Source of the DNA: Pseudomonadota bacterium
GTDB taxonomy: Bacteria > Pseudomonadota > Gammaproteobacteria > Burkholderiales > Burkholderiaceae_C
Assembly (NCBI GenBank): GCA_021799355.1
Contig: JAJZAQ010000007.1
Span: 1 to 64,000 of the forward strand
DNA length: 64,000 nt
Direction of reading: 5' to 3'
Shown here: positions 8,529 to 17,369 of the stretch, piece by piece
How positions within the stretch are numbered: the stretch's first letter is position 1
How the letters are laid out: every line of letters begins with the position of its first letter
The notes under the pieces: generated by a model
The model's input: the letters and a program-made list of their open reading frames with translations, nothing else
Told to the model about the DNA's origin: nothing
Databases searched by the model: none
Program-made: the position numbers and the translations under genes

Positions 8529-9029
8529 ATGCATCGTCTGACCATCACCCCAGAAGACCGCGAAGCGCTGGCGCACTTCCTCGGCCAACTCGTCGATACC
8601 TCCGTGCTCACCCGGCGTGAGATTCACGATTTTCTCGATTACTGTGACCTCATGGCGCCGAAAAAAGGCGAGATCATCGCCGACATCGGCCAGGTCGGGG
8701 AAAGCCTGTTTTTTGTGCTCGAAGGGCAGGGCTGCCTGATCGCGCAGCTGCCCGAAAGCGAAATGGAAATCGGCAAAATCCTCCCCGGCGAAATGCTCGG
8801 GGAAATGAGCTTTTTCGACCGCAAACCACGCGACATCCGGCTGCGTGCCGGCGAGGACACCCGGCTGCTGCGCATCAGCCGGCGCATGTACGATCGCCTG
8901 CGGCTGGAGCGTCCGCTGCTGGCCGTGCTGCTGCTGGAAGTCGCCATCATCAGCCTGGACCATCTCTACCGCCGCACTTCGGCGGACATGGCGCAGCTCA
9001 ACCGCTACATCCACCGCACCGGGCGTTAA
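8529..9029 (+). CDS. Cyclic-nucleotide-binding-domain protein (Crp-like, no DNA-binding domain)
   Basis: A 166-aa protein with one cyclic-nucleotide-binding beta-roll (about residues 35-135). The segment LPGEMLGEMSFFDRKPRDIRLRA sits where the phosphate-binding cassette lies in CRP, but the usual R-(S/T) ligand pair is replaced by R-D, so classical cAMP binding is doubtful. No helix-turn-helix follows; the C-terminus is a helical extension, possibly for dimerisation or partner binding. It lies 74 bases after marC. Its stop overlaps the 3' end of the convergent DUF455 gene by 4 bases. Confidence 0.75.
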   Translation: MHRLTITPEDREALAHFLGQLVDTSVLTRREIHDFLDYCDLMAPKKGEIIADIGQVGESLFFVLEGQGCLIAQLPESEMEIGKILPGEMLGEMSFFDRKPRDIRLRAGEDTRLLRISRRMYDRLRLERPLLAVLLLEVAIISLDHLYRRTSADMAQLNRYIHRTGR

Positions 9030-9862
9030 GGCACGGCCGGCACAGAGCCACGCTCCAGCGCATCGAGCTCAGCGGCACTGAACCCGGCACGCAGCCGGGC
9101 CTGGCGGTTGAACGGCGCTTTCAGCCGGGGGGCGCCGTAAGCGGCGGCGAGTTCGTCTGCAGCCGTCAGCGGATCGCGGCCATGCTGCGCGCAGGCCCAG
9201 CGATACCAGCGGTTGCCGATGGCCACGTGGCCGATTTCGTCGGCCAGGATACGGTCGAGGATGGCCGCGCCACGGGCGTCGCCTGCAGCAGCGAGTTTGG
9301 CCCGGATCGCCGGGTTGACGTCCAGCCCGCGGGCTTCGAGCGTGCGCGGCACCAGCGCCATGCGGGCGAGCACATCACCTGCGGTTTTTTCCGCCATCTC
9401 CCACAACCCGTTGTGCGCCGGAAAGTCGCCGTAATCGGCGCCCAGGCTGAGCAGATGCTGGCGCAGTAGCGTGAAGTGCTCGGCCTCCTCGGCGGCCACG
9501 CGCAGCCAGTCCTCATAGAACGCCGCGGGCAGTCCGCGAAAGCGCCAGACGGCGTCGAGCGCGAGGTTGATGGCGTTGAACTCGATGTGCGCGATGGCGT
9601 GGATCAGCGCGGCGTGGCCCTGGCGATCGCGCGGATTGCGCCGCGGCAAGCGCTGCGCGGCGATCAGCTCGGGCCGGGCGGGGCGGCCGGGCAGGGCGGC
9701 TGCGGGCGGCTCCACGTGCTCCGCGGGATCGATGTGCACGCGGCCATCGCCCAGTGCGGCAAGCAGCGCCAGCGCCAGCGCCGCCTTGTGCCGCGGATCG
9801 GGTTGCAGCAGGGCGTCGAGCGCAGCGCGGCGCGCCGACGGGACGTTCCGGAGGTCTTTCAT
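9026..9862 (-). CDS. DUF455 family ferritin-like protein
   Basis: A 278-aa ferritin-like four-helix protein of the DUF455 family; biochemical role not established. Candidate di-iron ligands lie in HIEFNAINLALDAVWRF (about 95-110), EEAEHFTLLRQH (about 127-138) and ADEIGHVAIG (about 210-219). Its ATG overlaps the stop of qmcA by 4 bases (ATGA), so it is the last gene of a tightly coupled nfeD-qmcA-DUF455 operon. That context suggests a membrane- or stress-linked function, which is inference. Confidence 0.8.
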   Translation of the reverse strand: MKDLRNVPSARRAALDALLQPDPRHKAALALALLAALGDGRVHIDPAEHVEPPAAALPGRPARPELIAAQRLPRRNPRDRQGHAALIHAIAHIEFNAINLALDAVWRFRGLPAAFYEDWLRVAAEEAEHFTLLRQHLLSLGADYGDFPAHNGLWEMAEKTAGDVLARMALVPRTLEARGLDVNPAIRAKLAAAGDARGAAILDRILADEIGHVAIGNRWYRWACAQHGRDPLTAADELAAAYGAPRLKAPFNRQARLRAGFSAAELDALERGSVPAVP

Positions 9863-10764
9863 GCGGATTTTTTGATCACCGTCATCGCCGAAGCGATCAA
9901 TGCCGCGGCCTGACTCATGTCACCGGGCACGATCAGACTGGTGCTGGTCTTGGCGAGATTGGCGTAGGCATCCAGTCCTTGTTGCGCCACCTTGAGCTGC
10001 ACCGCGTCCATGCCGCCGGGTTTCTGGATCGCCGCGGCGATGACTTCGAGCGCGTGCGCCGTGGCGTTGGCCACCGCCTCGATCGCCGCGGCTTCGCCCT
10101 GCGCCTTGTTGATCGCCGCCTGCCGCTCGCCTTCGGAGCGGGCGATGTACGCCTGTCGTTCGCCTTCGGCGACGTTGATCGCCTGCTGGCGCGCGCCTTC
10201 GGACGTGGCGATCACCGCGCGCTTTTCGCGCTCGGCGGTGATCTGCCGCTGCATGGCGTGCAGGATTTCATTCGGCGGCGTCAGATCCTTGATCTCATAA
10301 CGTAGCACCTTCACGCCCCAGGTCGCCGCGGCTTCGTCGAGCGCGTTGACCACGCTGTGGTTGATGAACTCGCGCTCCTCGAACGTTTTGTCGAGTTCGA
10401 GCTTGCCGATGACGCTACGCAGCGTGGTCTGCGCCAGCTGGGTGATGGCCACGACGTAATTGGACGAGCCGTAGCTGGCACGCATCGGGTCGGTGACCTG
10501 GAAATACAGCACGCCGTCGACGGTGAGCTGGGTGTTGTCCTTGGTGATGCAGACCTGGCTGGGGACGTCCAGCGGGATTTCCTTGAGCGAATGCTTGTAC
10601 GCCACGCTGTCGATGAACGGGATGATGACGTTCAGCCCGGGTTGCAGCGTGGCGTGGTAGCGGCCCAGACGTTCGAGGATCCAGGCGTGTTGCTGCGGCA
10701 CGATTTTGATCCCGCGGCTGACGAACAGCACGGCGATGACGGCCAGGATGATGGCGATTTCCAT
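9859..10764 (-). CDS. qmcA: SPFH/stomatin-like membrane protein, QmcA type
   Basis: Membrane-anchored prohibitin/stomatin-family scaffold. The 301-aa protein has an N-terminal membrane helix (residues 2 to about 18), the SPFH/Band 7 domain (about 20-180, with RLGRYHATLQPGLNVIIPFID and LRSVIGKLELD), then a coiled coil of ARQQAINVAEGERQAYI repeats to about residue 240. Paired with an NfeD-type gene 44 bases upstream, the usual slipin-NfeD arrangement. ATG at 10764 chosen by family alignment. Confidence 0.9.
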   Translation of the reverse strand: MEIAIILAVIAVLFVSRGIKIVPQQHAWILERLGRYHATLQPGLNVIIPFIDSVAYKHSLKEIPLDVPSQVCITKDNTQLTVDGVLYFQVTDPMRASYGSSNYVVAITQLAQTTLRSVIGKLELDKTFEEREFINHSVVNALDEAAATWGVKVLRYEIKDLTPPNEILHAMQRQITAEREKRAVIATSEGARQQAINVAEGERQAYIARSEGERQAAINKAQGEAAAIEAVANATAHALEVIAAAIQKPGGMDAVQLKVAQQGLDAYANLAKTSTSLIVPGDMSQAAALIASAMTVIKKSA

Positions 10765-10808
10765 GCGAATCTCCGTTGAAAGCGTAAATCGGACAAGGAC
10801 GTTGCGGT

Positions 10809-11285
10809 TCAGGCCGCCTGCTGCCCGGGCGGCACCGGGCAGGGCACGGCACCGGCCGTGGGCAGCGGCTCGACGAGTAGCACATTGCCGTCCTGACCGG
10901 CGATGCGGTGCGGCCCGAGGTAGAGCGGGCCGCGGCGTGCGGGCCGCGCGCTCCAGTCGGAGCCGCGGTAGGCCACACGGGTCGTGCCGTCGGCCGACCA
11001 GGCGGTGACCTCGACCGTGGCCCCCAAATCGAGGTGATCGTGGCGCAGATCGTCGGCAGTCCGCCGTCCCCAGCGGCGGCGTGCGGCGTACAGCACCACC
11101 ACCGCCACTCCGCCCACCAGGGCAAACACCGCCCAGTGCAGCGTCGGCGCCAGCCCCAGATGCGCCGCCACGGCGGCGGCCGCCGCCCCCAGCGCCAGCA
11201 TCAACAGGTAAAACGTTCCGGTGAACAGCTCCATGGCCACAAACAGCCCCGCCAGAACCCACCAGGCCGCCGGGTTGTCCATCAT
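10809..11285 (-). CDS. NfeD family membrane protein
   Basis: Short NfeD1b-type partner of the stomatin-like protein. The 158-aa protein has two to three N-terminal membrane helices (about residues 6-70) and a C-terminal OB-like beta domain (about 85-145, with LGATVEVTAW and SDWSARPARRGPL). The first of two adjacent ATGs (11285) has GGAG five bases upstream. First gene of the operon with qmcA and DUF455; divergent from the decarboxylase gene across 88 bases. Confidence 0.85.
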   Translation of the reverse strand: MMDNPAAWWVLAGLFVAMELFTGTFYLLMLALGAAAAAVAAHLGLAPTLHWAVFALVGGVAVVVLYAARRRWGRRTADDLRHDHLDLGATVEVTAWSADGTTRVAYRGSDWSARPARRGPLYLGPHRIAGQDGNVLLVEPLPTAGAVPCPVPPGQQAA

Positions 11286-11373
11286 CGTCACTCCAGAGGT
11301 TGCACGCCGTCGCACCGGCGTTCATGCAAATTTCCTACACTGCCCACTTTATCGTTTTCACGCCGGAGCCGTC

Positions 11374-13632
11374 ATGCATTTTCGCTTTCCCATTGTCATC
11401 ATCGACGAGGATTTCCGCTCGGAAAATTTGTCGGGTCTGGGCATTCGCGCTCTGGCGCAGGCGATCGAGAAAGAGGGCATGGAGGTGCTGGGCGTCACCA
11501 GCTACGGCGACCTGTCCAGCTTTGCCCAGCAGCAAAGCCGCGTCAGCGCGTTCATTCTGTCGATCGACGACGAGGAATTCGCCACGGCAGAGGAGGGCGT
11601 GGAGCCGCCTGCGGTGCGCAACCTGCGCGCGTTCATCGAGGAAATCCGGTTTCGCAACGCCGAAATCCCCATCTATCTCTATGGCGAAACGCGCACTTCG
11701 GGGCACATTCCCAACGACATCCTGCGCGAGCTGCACGGCTTCATCCACATGTTCGAGGACACGCCCGAGTTCGTTGCGCGGCACATCATCCGCGAAGCGC
11801 GGGCCTACATGGATTCGCTGCCGCCACCGTTTTTCCGCGCGCTCACCGGATACGCTGCAGACGGCTCGTATTCCTGGCACTGCCCGGGGCATTCCGGCGG
11901 GGTGGCGTTCCTCAAAAGCCCGGTGGGGCAGATGTTCCACCAGTTTTTTGGCGAAAACTTGCTACGCGCCGACGTGTGCAACGCGGTGGACGAACTCGGC
12001 CAGTTGCTCGACCATACCGGGCCGGTGGCTGCGGCCGAGCGCAATGCGGCACGGATTTTTCACGCCGACCACTTGTTTTTCGTCACCAACGGCACGTCCA
12101 CGTCGAACAAAATGGTGTGGCATTCGGCCGTGGCCCCGGGGGACGTGGTCGTCGTCGACCGCAACTGCCACAAGTCGATCCTGCACGCCATCATCATGAC
12201 CGGCGCTCTGCCGGTGTTTCTCACCCCGACGCGCAACCACTACGGCATCATCGGTCCCATTCCGCTGGCGGAATTCGACCCGGTGAACATCGAGCGAAAA
12301 ATCGCTGAAAACCCGCTGACCAGCCATCTGGCGGGAAAGGCCCGGCCACGCGTACTCACCATCACCCAATCCACCTACGACGGTGTGCTGTACAACGTCG
12401 ACACCATCAAGCAGATGCTCGACGGTCACATCGACACCCTGCACTTCGACGAGGCCTGGCTGCCGCATGCCTGTTTCCATGAGTTTTACCGCGGCATGCA
12501 CGCCATCGGCCCCGACCGGGAACGCACCAAAGAGGCCATGGTGTTTTCCACCCAGTCGACGCACAAATTGCTCGCCGGGCTGAGCCAGGCCTCGCAGATC
12601 CTGGTGCAGAACGCGCAGAACCAGCAGCTGGATTTTTATCGCTTCAACGAGGCGTATCTGATGCACAGCTCGACCTCGCCGCAGTACGCCATCATCGCGT
12701 CGTGCGACGTGGCTGCGGCCATGATGGAGCCGCCCGGAGGCACGGCGCTGGTGGAGGAAAGCATCCTGGAGGCAATGAATTTCCGGCGCGCCATGCGCAA
12801 GGTCGATGCCGACTACGGCCAGGACTGGTGGTTCAAGGTCTGGGGACCCGACGCACTGGCGGAAGAGGGCATCGGCGAACGCGACGACTGGCTGCTGCGT
12901 GCCGACGACGACTGGCACGGCTTTGGCCGCGTCGCCGACGGATTCAATATGCTCGACCCGATCAAGGCGACCATCGTCACCCCGGGGCTGAACCTCAACG
13001 GCGACTTCGACGCCACGGGGATTCCGGCAGCCATCGTCACCCGCTTTCTCGCCGAGCATGGCGTCATCGTCGAAAAAACCGGGCTTTACAGCTTTTTCAT
13101 CATGTTCACTATCGGCATCACCAAAGGCCGGTGGAACACCCTGGTGACCGCGCTGCAGCAGTTCAAGGACGACTACGACCGCAACCAGCCGTTGTGGCGC
13201 ATCCTGCCCGAATTCGTCACCCAGCACCCGCATTACGAGCGCATCGGCCTGCGCGATCTGTGTCAGCAGATCCACCAGGCTTACCGCGAGCAGGACGTCG
13301 CCCGGCTGACGACCGAGATGTACCTCTCCGACCTGCAGCCGGCAATGACCCCCAGCGAGGCCTACGCCAAAATGGCGCATCGCGAAATCGAACGCGTGGA
13401 GATCGACCACCTCGAAGGCCGCATCACCGCGGCACTGGTCACGCCGTATCCGCCAGGCATTCCGCTGCTCATTCCCGGTGAGCGGTTCAATCCGCCGATC
13501 GTGCGCTACCTGCAGTTCGCTCGCAGCTTCAACCAGCGCTTTCCGGGGTTTGCCACCGACGTCCATGGTCTGGTGACGCAAACCGAGCCCAACGGCAACA
13601 AACGCTACTTCGTCGACTGCGTCAAGCAGTAA
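11374..13632 (+). CDS. Arginine/lysine/ornithine decarboxylase (PLP fold type I, AdiA/LdcC class)
   Basis: PLP-dependent basic amino-acid decarboxylase of 752 aa, close in length to inducible AdiA. It has an N-terminal receiver-like wing domain (1 to about 130), the large PLP domain with YSWHCPGHSGG, NGTSTSNK, DRNCHKS, HFDEAW and the Schiff-base lysine K398 in STQSTHKLLAG, and the family C-terminal domain with a PYPPGIPLL motif. The ATG has GGAG six bases upstream. The substrate cannot be fixed from sequence: arginine, lysine and ornithine enzymes share these motifs. No antiporter gene is adjacent, so an acid-resistance role is uncertain and a polyamine role is possible. Confidence 0.85.
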   Translation: MHFRFPIVIIDEDFRSENLSGLGIRALAQAIEKEGMEVLGVTSYGDLSSFAQQQSRVSAFILSIDDEEFATAEEGVEPPAVRNLRAFIEEIRFRNAEIPIYLYGETRTSGHIPNDILRELHGFIHMFEDTPEFVARHIIREARAYMDSLPPPFFRALTGYAADGSYSWHCPGHSGGVAFLKSPVGQMFHQFFGENLLRADVCNAVDELGQLLDHTGPVAAAERNAARIFHADHLFFVTNGTSTSNKMVWHSAVAPGDVVVVDRNCHKSILHAIIMTGALPVFLTPTRNHYGIIGPIPLAEFDPVNIERKIAENPLTSHLAGKARPRVLTITQSTYDGVLYNVDTIKQMLDGHIDTLHFDEAWLPHACFHEFYRGMHAIGPDRERTKEAMVFSTQSTHKLLAGLSQASQILVQNAQNQQLDFYRFNEAYLMHSSTSPQYAIIASCDVAAAMMEPPGGTALVEESILEAMNFRRAMRKVDADYGQDWWFKVWGPDALAEEGIGERDDWLLRADDDWHGFGRVADGFNMLDPIKATIVTPGLNLNGDFDATGIPAAIVTRFLAEHGVIVEKTGLYSFFIMFTIGITKGRWNTLVTALQQFKDDYDRNQPLWRILPEFVTQHPHYERIGLRDLCQQIHQAYREQDVARLTTEMYLSDLQPAMTPSEAYAKMAHREIERVEIDHLEGRITAALVTPYPPGIPLLIPGERFNPPIVRYLQFARSFNQRFPGFATDVHGLVTQTEPNGNKRYFVDCVKQ

Positions 13633-13769
13633 ACGCGAATCACCCGGACGGTCAAGCACGCGGCGATGGGACGCGACGATGGCGTGCAGATCGTGGCCGC
13701 AGGATATTATTTGACATAATGCACATATGCTCGCGATAGCAGAGCCGCCCAGAACAGCCAGACACCCCC

Positions 13770-14441
13770 TTACCAGCTGCCCTTGGGACGGTCCTGATGC
13801 ATCGCTTTGGCGAGCATCGTGGCGATGGCGTCATGGTGCATTTGCGTCGCCAGGGTCAGCGCGGTGTAGCCAAAGGCATTTTTGAGATTGGGGTCGGCCC
13901 CTTCGTCGAGCAGGAGTTCGACCGTCGAGTCGTAACCGAAGTACGCCGCCATCATCAGCGGCGTCGAGCCGTTGGGTGCGGCGGCGTCGATGTATGCCGA
14001 ATGGTCAAGCAGATATTTGACGATTGCCGTCCGCCCGCGGGTGGCGGCATAGGCCAGCGGCGTCCAGCCGGGTTTGTTGATTTCCGCGCCTTTTTCCACC
14101 ATCAGTTTGACAATGTCCAGATCCCCCTGCAGACAGGCGATCATCAGCGCGTTTTCGTCCGCGGGGTTGAGCTGGTTCAGGTTGACGCGTGGGTCGTCGA
14201 TCAGCACGCGGGCGACTTTGAGCGAGTTGTAGCGCAACGCCAGGTACAGCGCTGAGTTGCCCTTGCTGTCCACGGCGTTCGGGTCGAAGCCCAACGCCAG
14301 CAGCCGGCGCACGGTGTCGGCGTCATCGATGTTCACCGCGCGGAAAAAGTCAGTATACGAATCAGCCCGCGCCAACCCGGGGGCGCTCAGTGCCCCGGCA
14401 ATCAGCCCCAAGGTGTGCAAAAAACGGCGGCGACTGTTCAC
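13770..14441 (-). CDS. Exported ankyrin-repeat protein
   Basis: A 223-aa protein with a twin-arginine-like signal (SRRRFLHTLGLIAGALS, mature part near ADSYTDF) followed by about five ankyrin repeats (about residues 33-215, with repeated GNSALYLALRYN, WTPLAYAATRG, STPLMMAAYFG and YTALTLATQ units). It probably acts as a periplasmic protein-binding module; the partner is unknown. I chose a GTG start at 14441, just before the signal. It is the last gene of the mltG-tmk-holB-pilZ-tatD operon, 25 bases after tatD, an order common in Burkholderiales. Confidence 0.78.
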   Translation of the reverse strand: MNSRRRFLHTLGLIAGALSAPGLARADSYTDFFRAVNIDDADTVRRLLALGFDPNAVDSKGNSALYLALRYNSLKVARVLIDDPRVNLNQLNPADENALMIACLQGDLDIVKLMVEKGAEINKPGWTPLAYAATRGRTAIVKYLLDHSAYIDAAAPNGSTPLMMAAYFGYDSTVELLLDEGADPNLKNAFGYTALTLATQMHHDAIATMLAKAMHQDRPKGSW

Positions 14442-14466
14442 AATCGACTCGAATGAATTTTTATGA

Positions 14467-15249
14467 CTAACTGATTGACTGCAGGAAAAGCCGGTCGAAA
14501 TTGGTGCTGGTCTGCGCGGCGAGAACGTCCACGGCGACTCCCCGCAAATCGGCCAACGCCTGCGCCACGTGCGCCACATACGCCGGCTCGTTGGTCTTGC
14601 CCCGGTGCGGCACCGGCGCCAGATAGGGGCTGTCGGTTTCGACGAGCAGACGGTCTGCGGGAATCTGCACCGCGACCTCGCGCAGTGCCTGCGCGTTTTT
14701 GAACGTGACGATGCCAGCAATGGAGATGTAAAAACCCAAATCCAGCGCCTGCCGGGCGACGTCCCAGCTTTCGGTGAAGCAGTGCATCACACCACGTACA
14801 CGCCCCTGCCCCTCCTCGGCCAGGATCGCCAGCGTGTCCGCAGCGCTGGCCCGGGTATGGATGACCAGCGGCTTGTCCACCTGCAGTGCGGCGCGGATGT
14901 GCACGCGGAAGCGCTCGCGCTGCCACTCCAGGTCAGCGACGGTGCGCTCGCCGAGGCGAAAGTAGTCCAGTCCGGTTTCACCAATGCCAATGACCCGCGG
15001 CAGCATGGCGCGCCGGGTGAGGTCGTCGAGCGTGGGCTCACGCACGCCTTCGTTGTCCGGGTGCACGCCGACCGTGGCCCAGACCTCCGGGTAGCGCTGC
15101 GCGATGGCGTACACGGCGTCGAATTCTTCCAGCGTGGTGCAGATGTTGAGGGCGCGGTTGACCCCCGCCTGCCGCATGTGCTGTAGCACCTCGTCAAGCC
15201 GCTCGTGCAGGCCCGGATAGGCCAGATGACAGTGCGAATCGGTGAGCAT
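14467..15249 (-). CDS. tatD: TatD family metal-dependent hydrolase/DNase
   Basis: TIM-barrel metal-dependent 3'-5' nuclease family, 260 aa. Metal-site motifs are visible: DSHCHL at the start (H6, H8), GIGETGLDY with the bridging Glu, VIHTRAS, GVMHCFT and the late VETDSPYLAP aspartate. Within the operon it follows pilZ by 7 bases. Its close relative YcfH is encoded beside holB in E. coli, so this may be the YcfH orthologue rather than TatD itself. Confidence 0.92.
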   Translation of the reverse strand: MLTDSHCHLAYPGLHERLDEVLQHMRQAGVNRALNICTTLEEFDAVYAIAQRYPEVWATVGVHPDNEGVREPTLDDLTRRAMLPRVIGIGETGLDYFRLGERTVADLEWQRERFRVHIRAALQVDKPLVIHTRASAADTLAILAEEGQGRVRGVMHCFTESWDVARQALDLGFYISIAGIVTFKNAQALREVAVQIPADRLLVETDSPYLAPVPHRGKTNEPAYVAHVAQALADLRGVAVDVLAAQTSTNFDRLFLQSIS

Positions 15250-15256
15250 GAGGCGA

Positions 15257-15637
15257 TCAGATGGTGCTGGTCGGCTTGCCGCTGGCTTCGGCCGCCCCGA
15301 GCACTTCCTCGATCTTCACCTTGAGTTGCCGCGCCTTGTCATCGGCAGGAAAGCGCACGCCGATGCCTTGCGGGCGGTGGTTGGCGGCGTTGGCCGGGTT
15401 GATCCAAGCGACCTTGCCCTCGATGGGGTAACGCTGCGGATCGTCGACGATGGTCAGCAGCAGATAGACCCCCTCCCCCAGCCGGTATTCGTGCGGCGTC
15501 GGCACGAATACCCCGCCTTCGGGAAAAAAGGGAATGTACGACGCATACAGCGCGGGTTTTTCCTTGATGGCCAGTTGCAGCACGCGGGGTTTGCTGCTGG
15601 CGGCCGCCGTCGGGCGTAAGGGCGGAGTGGTGACCAT
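15257..15637 (-). CDS. pilZ: PilZ domain protein (type IV pilus assembly type)
   Basis: 126-aa single-domain PilZ protein of the class found beside holB and linked to type IV pilus biogenesis and twitching. Residues about 22-115 form the beta-barrel (FFPEGGVFVPT, YLLLTIVDDP, EGKVAWINP, GIGVRFP). It lacks the canonical RxxxR...D/NxSxxG c-di-GMP signature, as PilZ itself does. The ATG at 15637 is set by AGGAG seven bases upstream; an in-frame TTG at 15643 would collide with that site. It starts 2 bases after the holB stop codon. Confidence 0.9.
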   Translation of the reverse strand: MVTTPPLRPTAAASSKPRVLQLAIKEKPALYASYIPFFPEGGVFVPTPHEYRLGEGVYLLLTIVDDPQRYPIEGKVAWINPANAANHRPQGIGVRFPADDKARQLKVKIEEVLGAAEASGKPTSTI

Positions 15638-15639
15638 GA

Positions 15640-16725
15640 TCAATCTCCTGAAAGCCCCCGAAAACGGTCTGCGTCCAGTCCGCGTCTGACGGGGGTGGAG
15701 GCCACTTCGGACAATCCGTCGTTTCCTCCCGGGGAAGAAAAAAGCTGGGCGAATTCTAGTCGCAGCACATCGCCGGCCAGCGCCTGATGCAGCGCAAACC
15801 CGGCCAGACGTTGCCGCGCCAGCAGGCGCTGTAGCAACCCGTTCAGCGCCTCAGGTGCAATGCGCCGGGCAAGGCTCGTCAGGGTGTCGGCACGCTGCGG
15901 CAGGTACAGCGCCGGCGCGCCGGCCTGCACCCGCTGCAGATCGCTGCACAGTTTGAGCAGCGCCGTCACCCCGGTGGCAGGGTCCGCAGGCGCTGGCAAG
16001 GCCGTCGACAGCACCATCGCCGAGGCATTGCGCGCCGCGCCGTCGACCAGGCTCATGACCCATTCCAGCCCCGATGCCGGGTCGGGCTGGTACACCGCGT
16101 CCTGGCACCAGGCACGCACCGCATCGATCTGTTCGTTCCCGCCGAGTTGCCGGCGCGCTTCGTCCGCTCCCGGCCGCGGCATGGCCGCGTGACGGCAGCG
16201 GCTGCGGATGGTCGGCAGCAGCGCGTCCAGCCGGTGCGCGGCGAGCAAAAACTGCACGCCCGGCGGCGGTTCTTCGAGGGTCTTGAGCAGCGCGTTGGCT
16301 GCCGCCGGGTTGAGCGCGTCGGCCGGGTAGATCAGCGCCACCTTGGCGCGGCCGCGATGGCTGGTGTTCACCGCCCAGTCGTTGAGACGGCGGATCTGCT
16401 CGATGCGGATATCCTGGCTGGCGCTTTTGCCGGCGTCCCCCGCCGCGTCGTCTTCCCCTCCCTGGTTCAGGCCGAGCACCGGCCAAAGCGCCTGCGGCAC
16501 GACCGCGGCGAAATCCGGGTGTGTGCCAGCAGCCATCAACGCGCAACTGGCACAGCGGCCGCAGGCCGCGGACCGGCGCAGCGCAGCCGGCAGGCGCGCT
16601 ACGGCGCTGCCTGGAGCCGCCGGCTGCGCCAGCGGCGCCTCACACAGCAGCGCGGTGGCTGCCTGGACGAGCGCCTGCCATTTGCCGTAGCCGCCGGGGG
16701 CATGGATCAGCCAAGCCAGATTCAT
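15640..16725 (-). CDS. holB: DNA polymerase III subunit delta prime
   Basis: Clamp-loader subunit that binds delta and helps load the beta sliding clamp. The 361-aa protein has the AAA+ fold with the degenerate P-loop expected of delta' (HAPGGYGK), a zinc-binding cysteine cluster (ACGRCASC, C55, C58, C61), VALIYPADALNPAAANALLKTLEEPP, and an SRC motif (TIRSRCRHA). It overlaps tmk by 4 bases, and pilZ follows immediately. Confidence 0.94.
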   Translation of the reverse strand: MNLAWLIHAPGGYGKWQALVQAATALLCEAPLAQPAAPGSAVARLPAALRRSAACGRCASCALMAAGTHPDFAAVVPQALWPVLGLNQGGEDDAAGDAGKSASQDIRIEQIRRLNDWAVNTSHRGRAKVALIYPADALNPAAANALLKTLEEPPPGVQFLLAAHRLDALLPTIRSRCRHAAMPRPGADEARRQLGGNEQIDAVRAWCQDAVYQPDPASGLEWVMSLVDGAARNASAMVLSTALPAPADPATGVTALLKLCSDLQRVQAGAPALYLPQRADTLTSLARRIAPEALNGLLQRLLARQRLAGFALHQALAGDVLRLEFAQLFSSPGGNDGLSEVASTPVRRGLDADRFRGLSGD

Positions 16726-17369
16726 TGTGAATCAAAACGCTGAAGAATTTTTTTCAAGTGTTGGATGATGTTCTCCTGGACGACTTCCGGCGGTTGTGTA
16801 CCGTCGGCCACCAGCCATTGGTCGGGCGCGGCCTTGGCCTGCTGCAAATAATGCGTCCGGACGCGGTCGAAGAACTCGACGCTTTGCAGCTCGAAGCGGT
16901 CGCGCTGGCGGGACTGTGCCAAGCGCTGCGCGGCGACTTCGGGCGGCACGTCGAGCAGAATGATGTAGTCCGGGCAGAGGCCGGGATGCACCCAGCGCGC
17001 CAACGCCTGCAGCCGTTCCGTCGGAATGCCTTTACCGCCACCCTGGTAGGCCAGCGTTGCGGCAGTAAAGCGGTCGCACACCACGTCGGTGCCCTGCAGC
17101 AGCGCCGGCTCGATCACCTGCAACACATGTTCCTGGCGCGCGGCGAACATCAGCAGCGCCTCGGTGGCCGCGCGCATCGGCTCGTGCAGCAACAGTTCGC
17201 GGATTTTCTCCCCTATCGGCGTGCCGCCCGGCTCGCGCGTGCACAGAACCTTGCGGCCTGCAGCCTGCAAAAAATCAGACACCGCCCGCAACTGGGTGGA
17301 TTTTCCCGCGCCATCGATCCCCTCGAACGCAACGAACAAACCAGGGCGATAAGGATTGAGTGCACTCAT
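16722..17369 (-). CDS. tmk: Thymidylate kinase
   Basis: Phosphorylates dTMP to dTDP. The 215-aa protein has the P-loop FEGIDGAGKST (residues 15-25), the DR(F/Y) motif in CDRFTAATLAYQGGG, and TREPGGTP. Standard length. Overlaps both mltG and holB by 4 bases, so it is translationally coupled in the operon. Confidence 0.97.
   Translation of the reverse strand: MSALNPYRPGLFVAFEGIDGAGKSTQLRAVSDFLQAAGRKVLCTREPGGTPIGEKIRELLLHEPMRAATEALLMFAARQEHVLQVIEPALLQGTDVVCDRFTAATLAYQGGGKGIPTERLQALARWVHPGLCPDYIILLDVPPEVAAQRLAQSRQRDRFELQSVEFFDRVRTHYLQQAKAAPDQWLVADGTQPPEVVQENIIQHLKKILQRFDSQ

Noticed and set aside
11962-13659. Open frame of 565 codons opposite the decarboxylase
   Set aside because: Antisense shadow of a well-conserved PLP enzyme.
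13633-13769. Gap between convergent decarboxylase and ankyrin genes searched for a terminator
   Set aside because: No stem with a T tract was found by eye.
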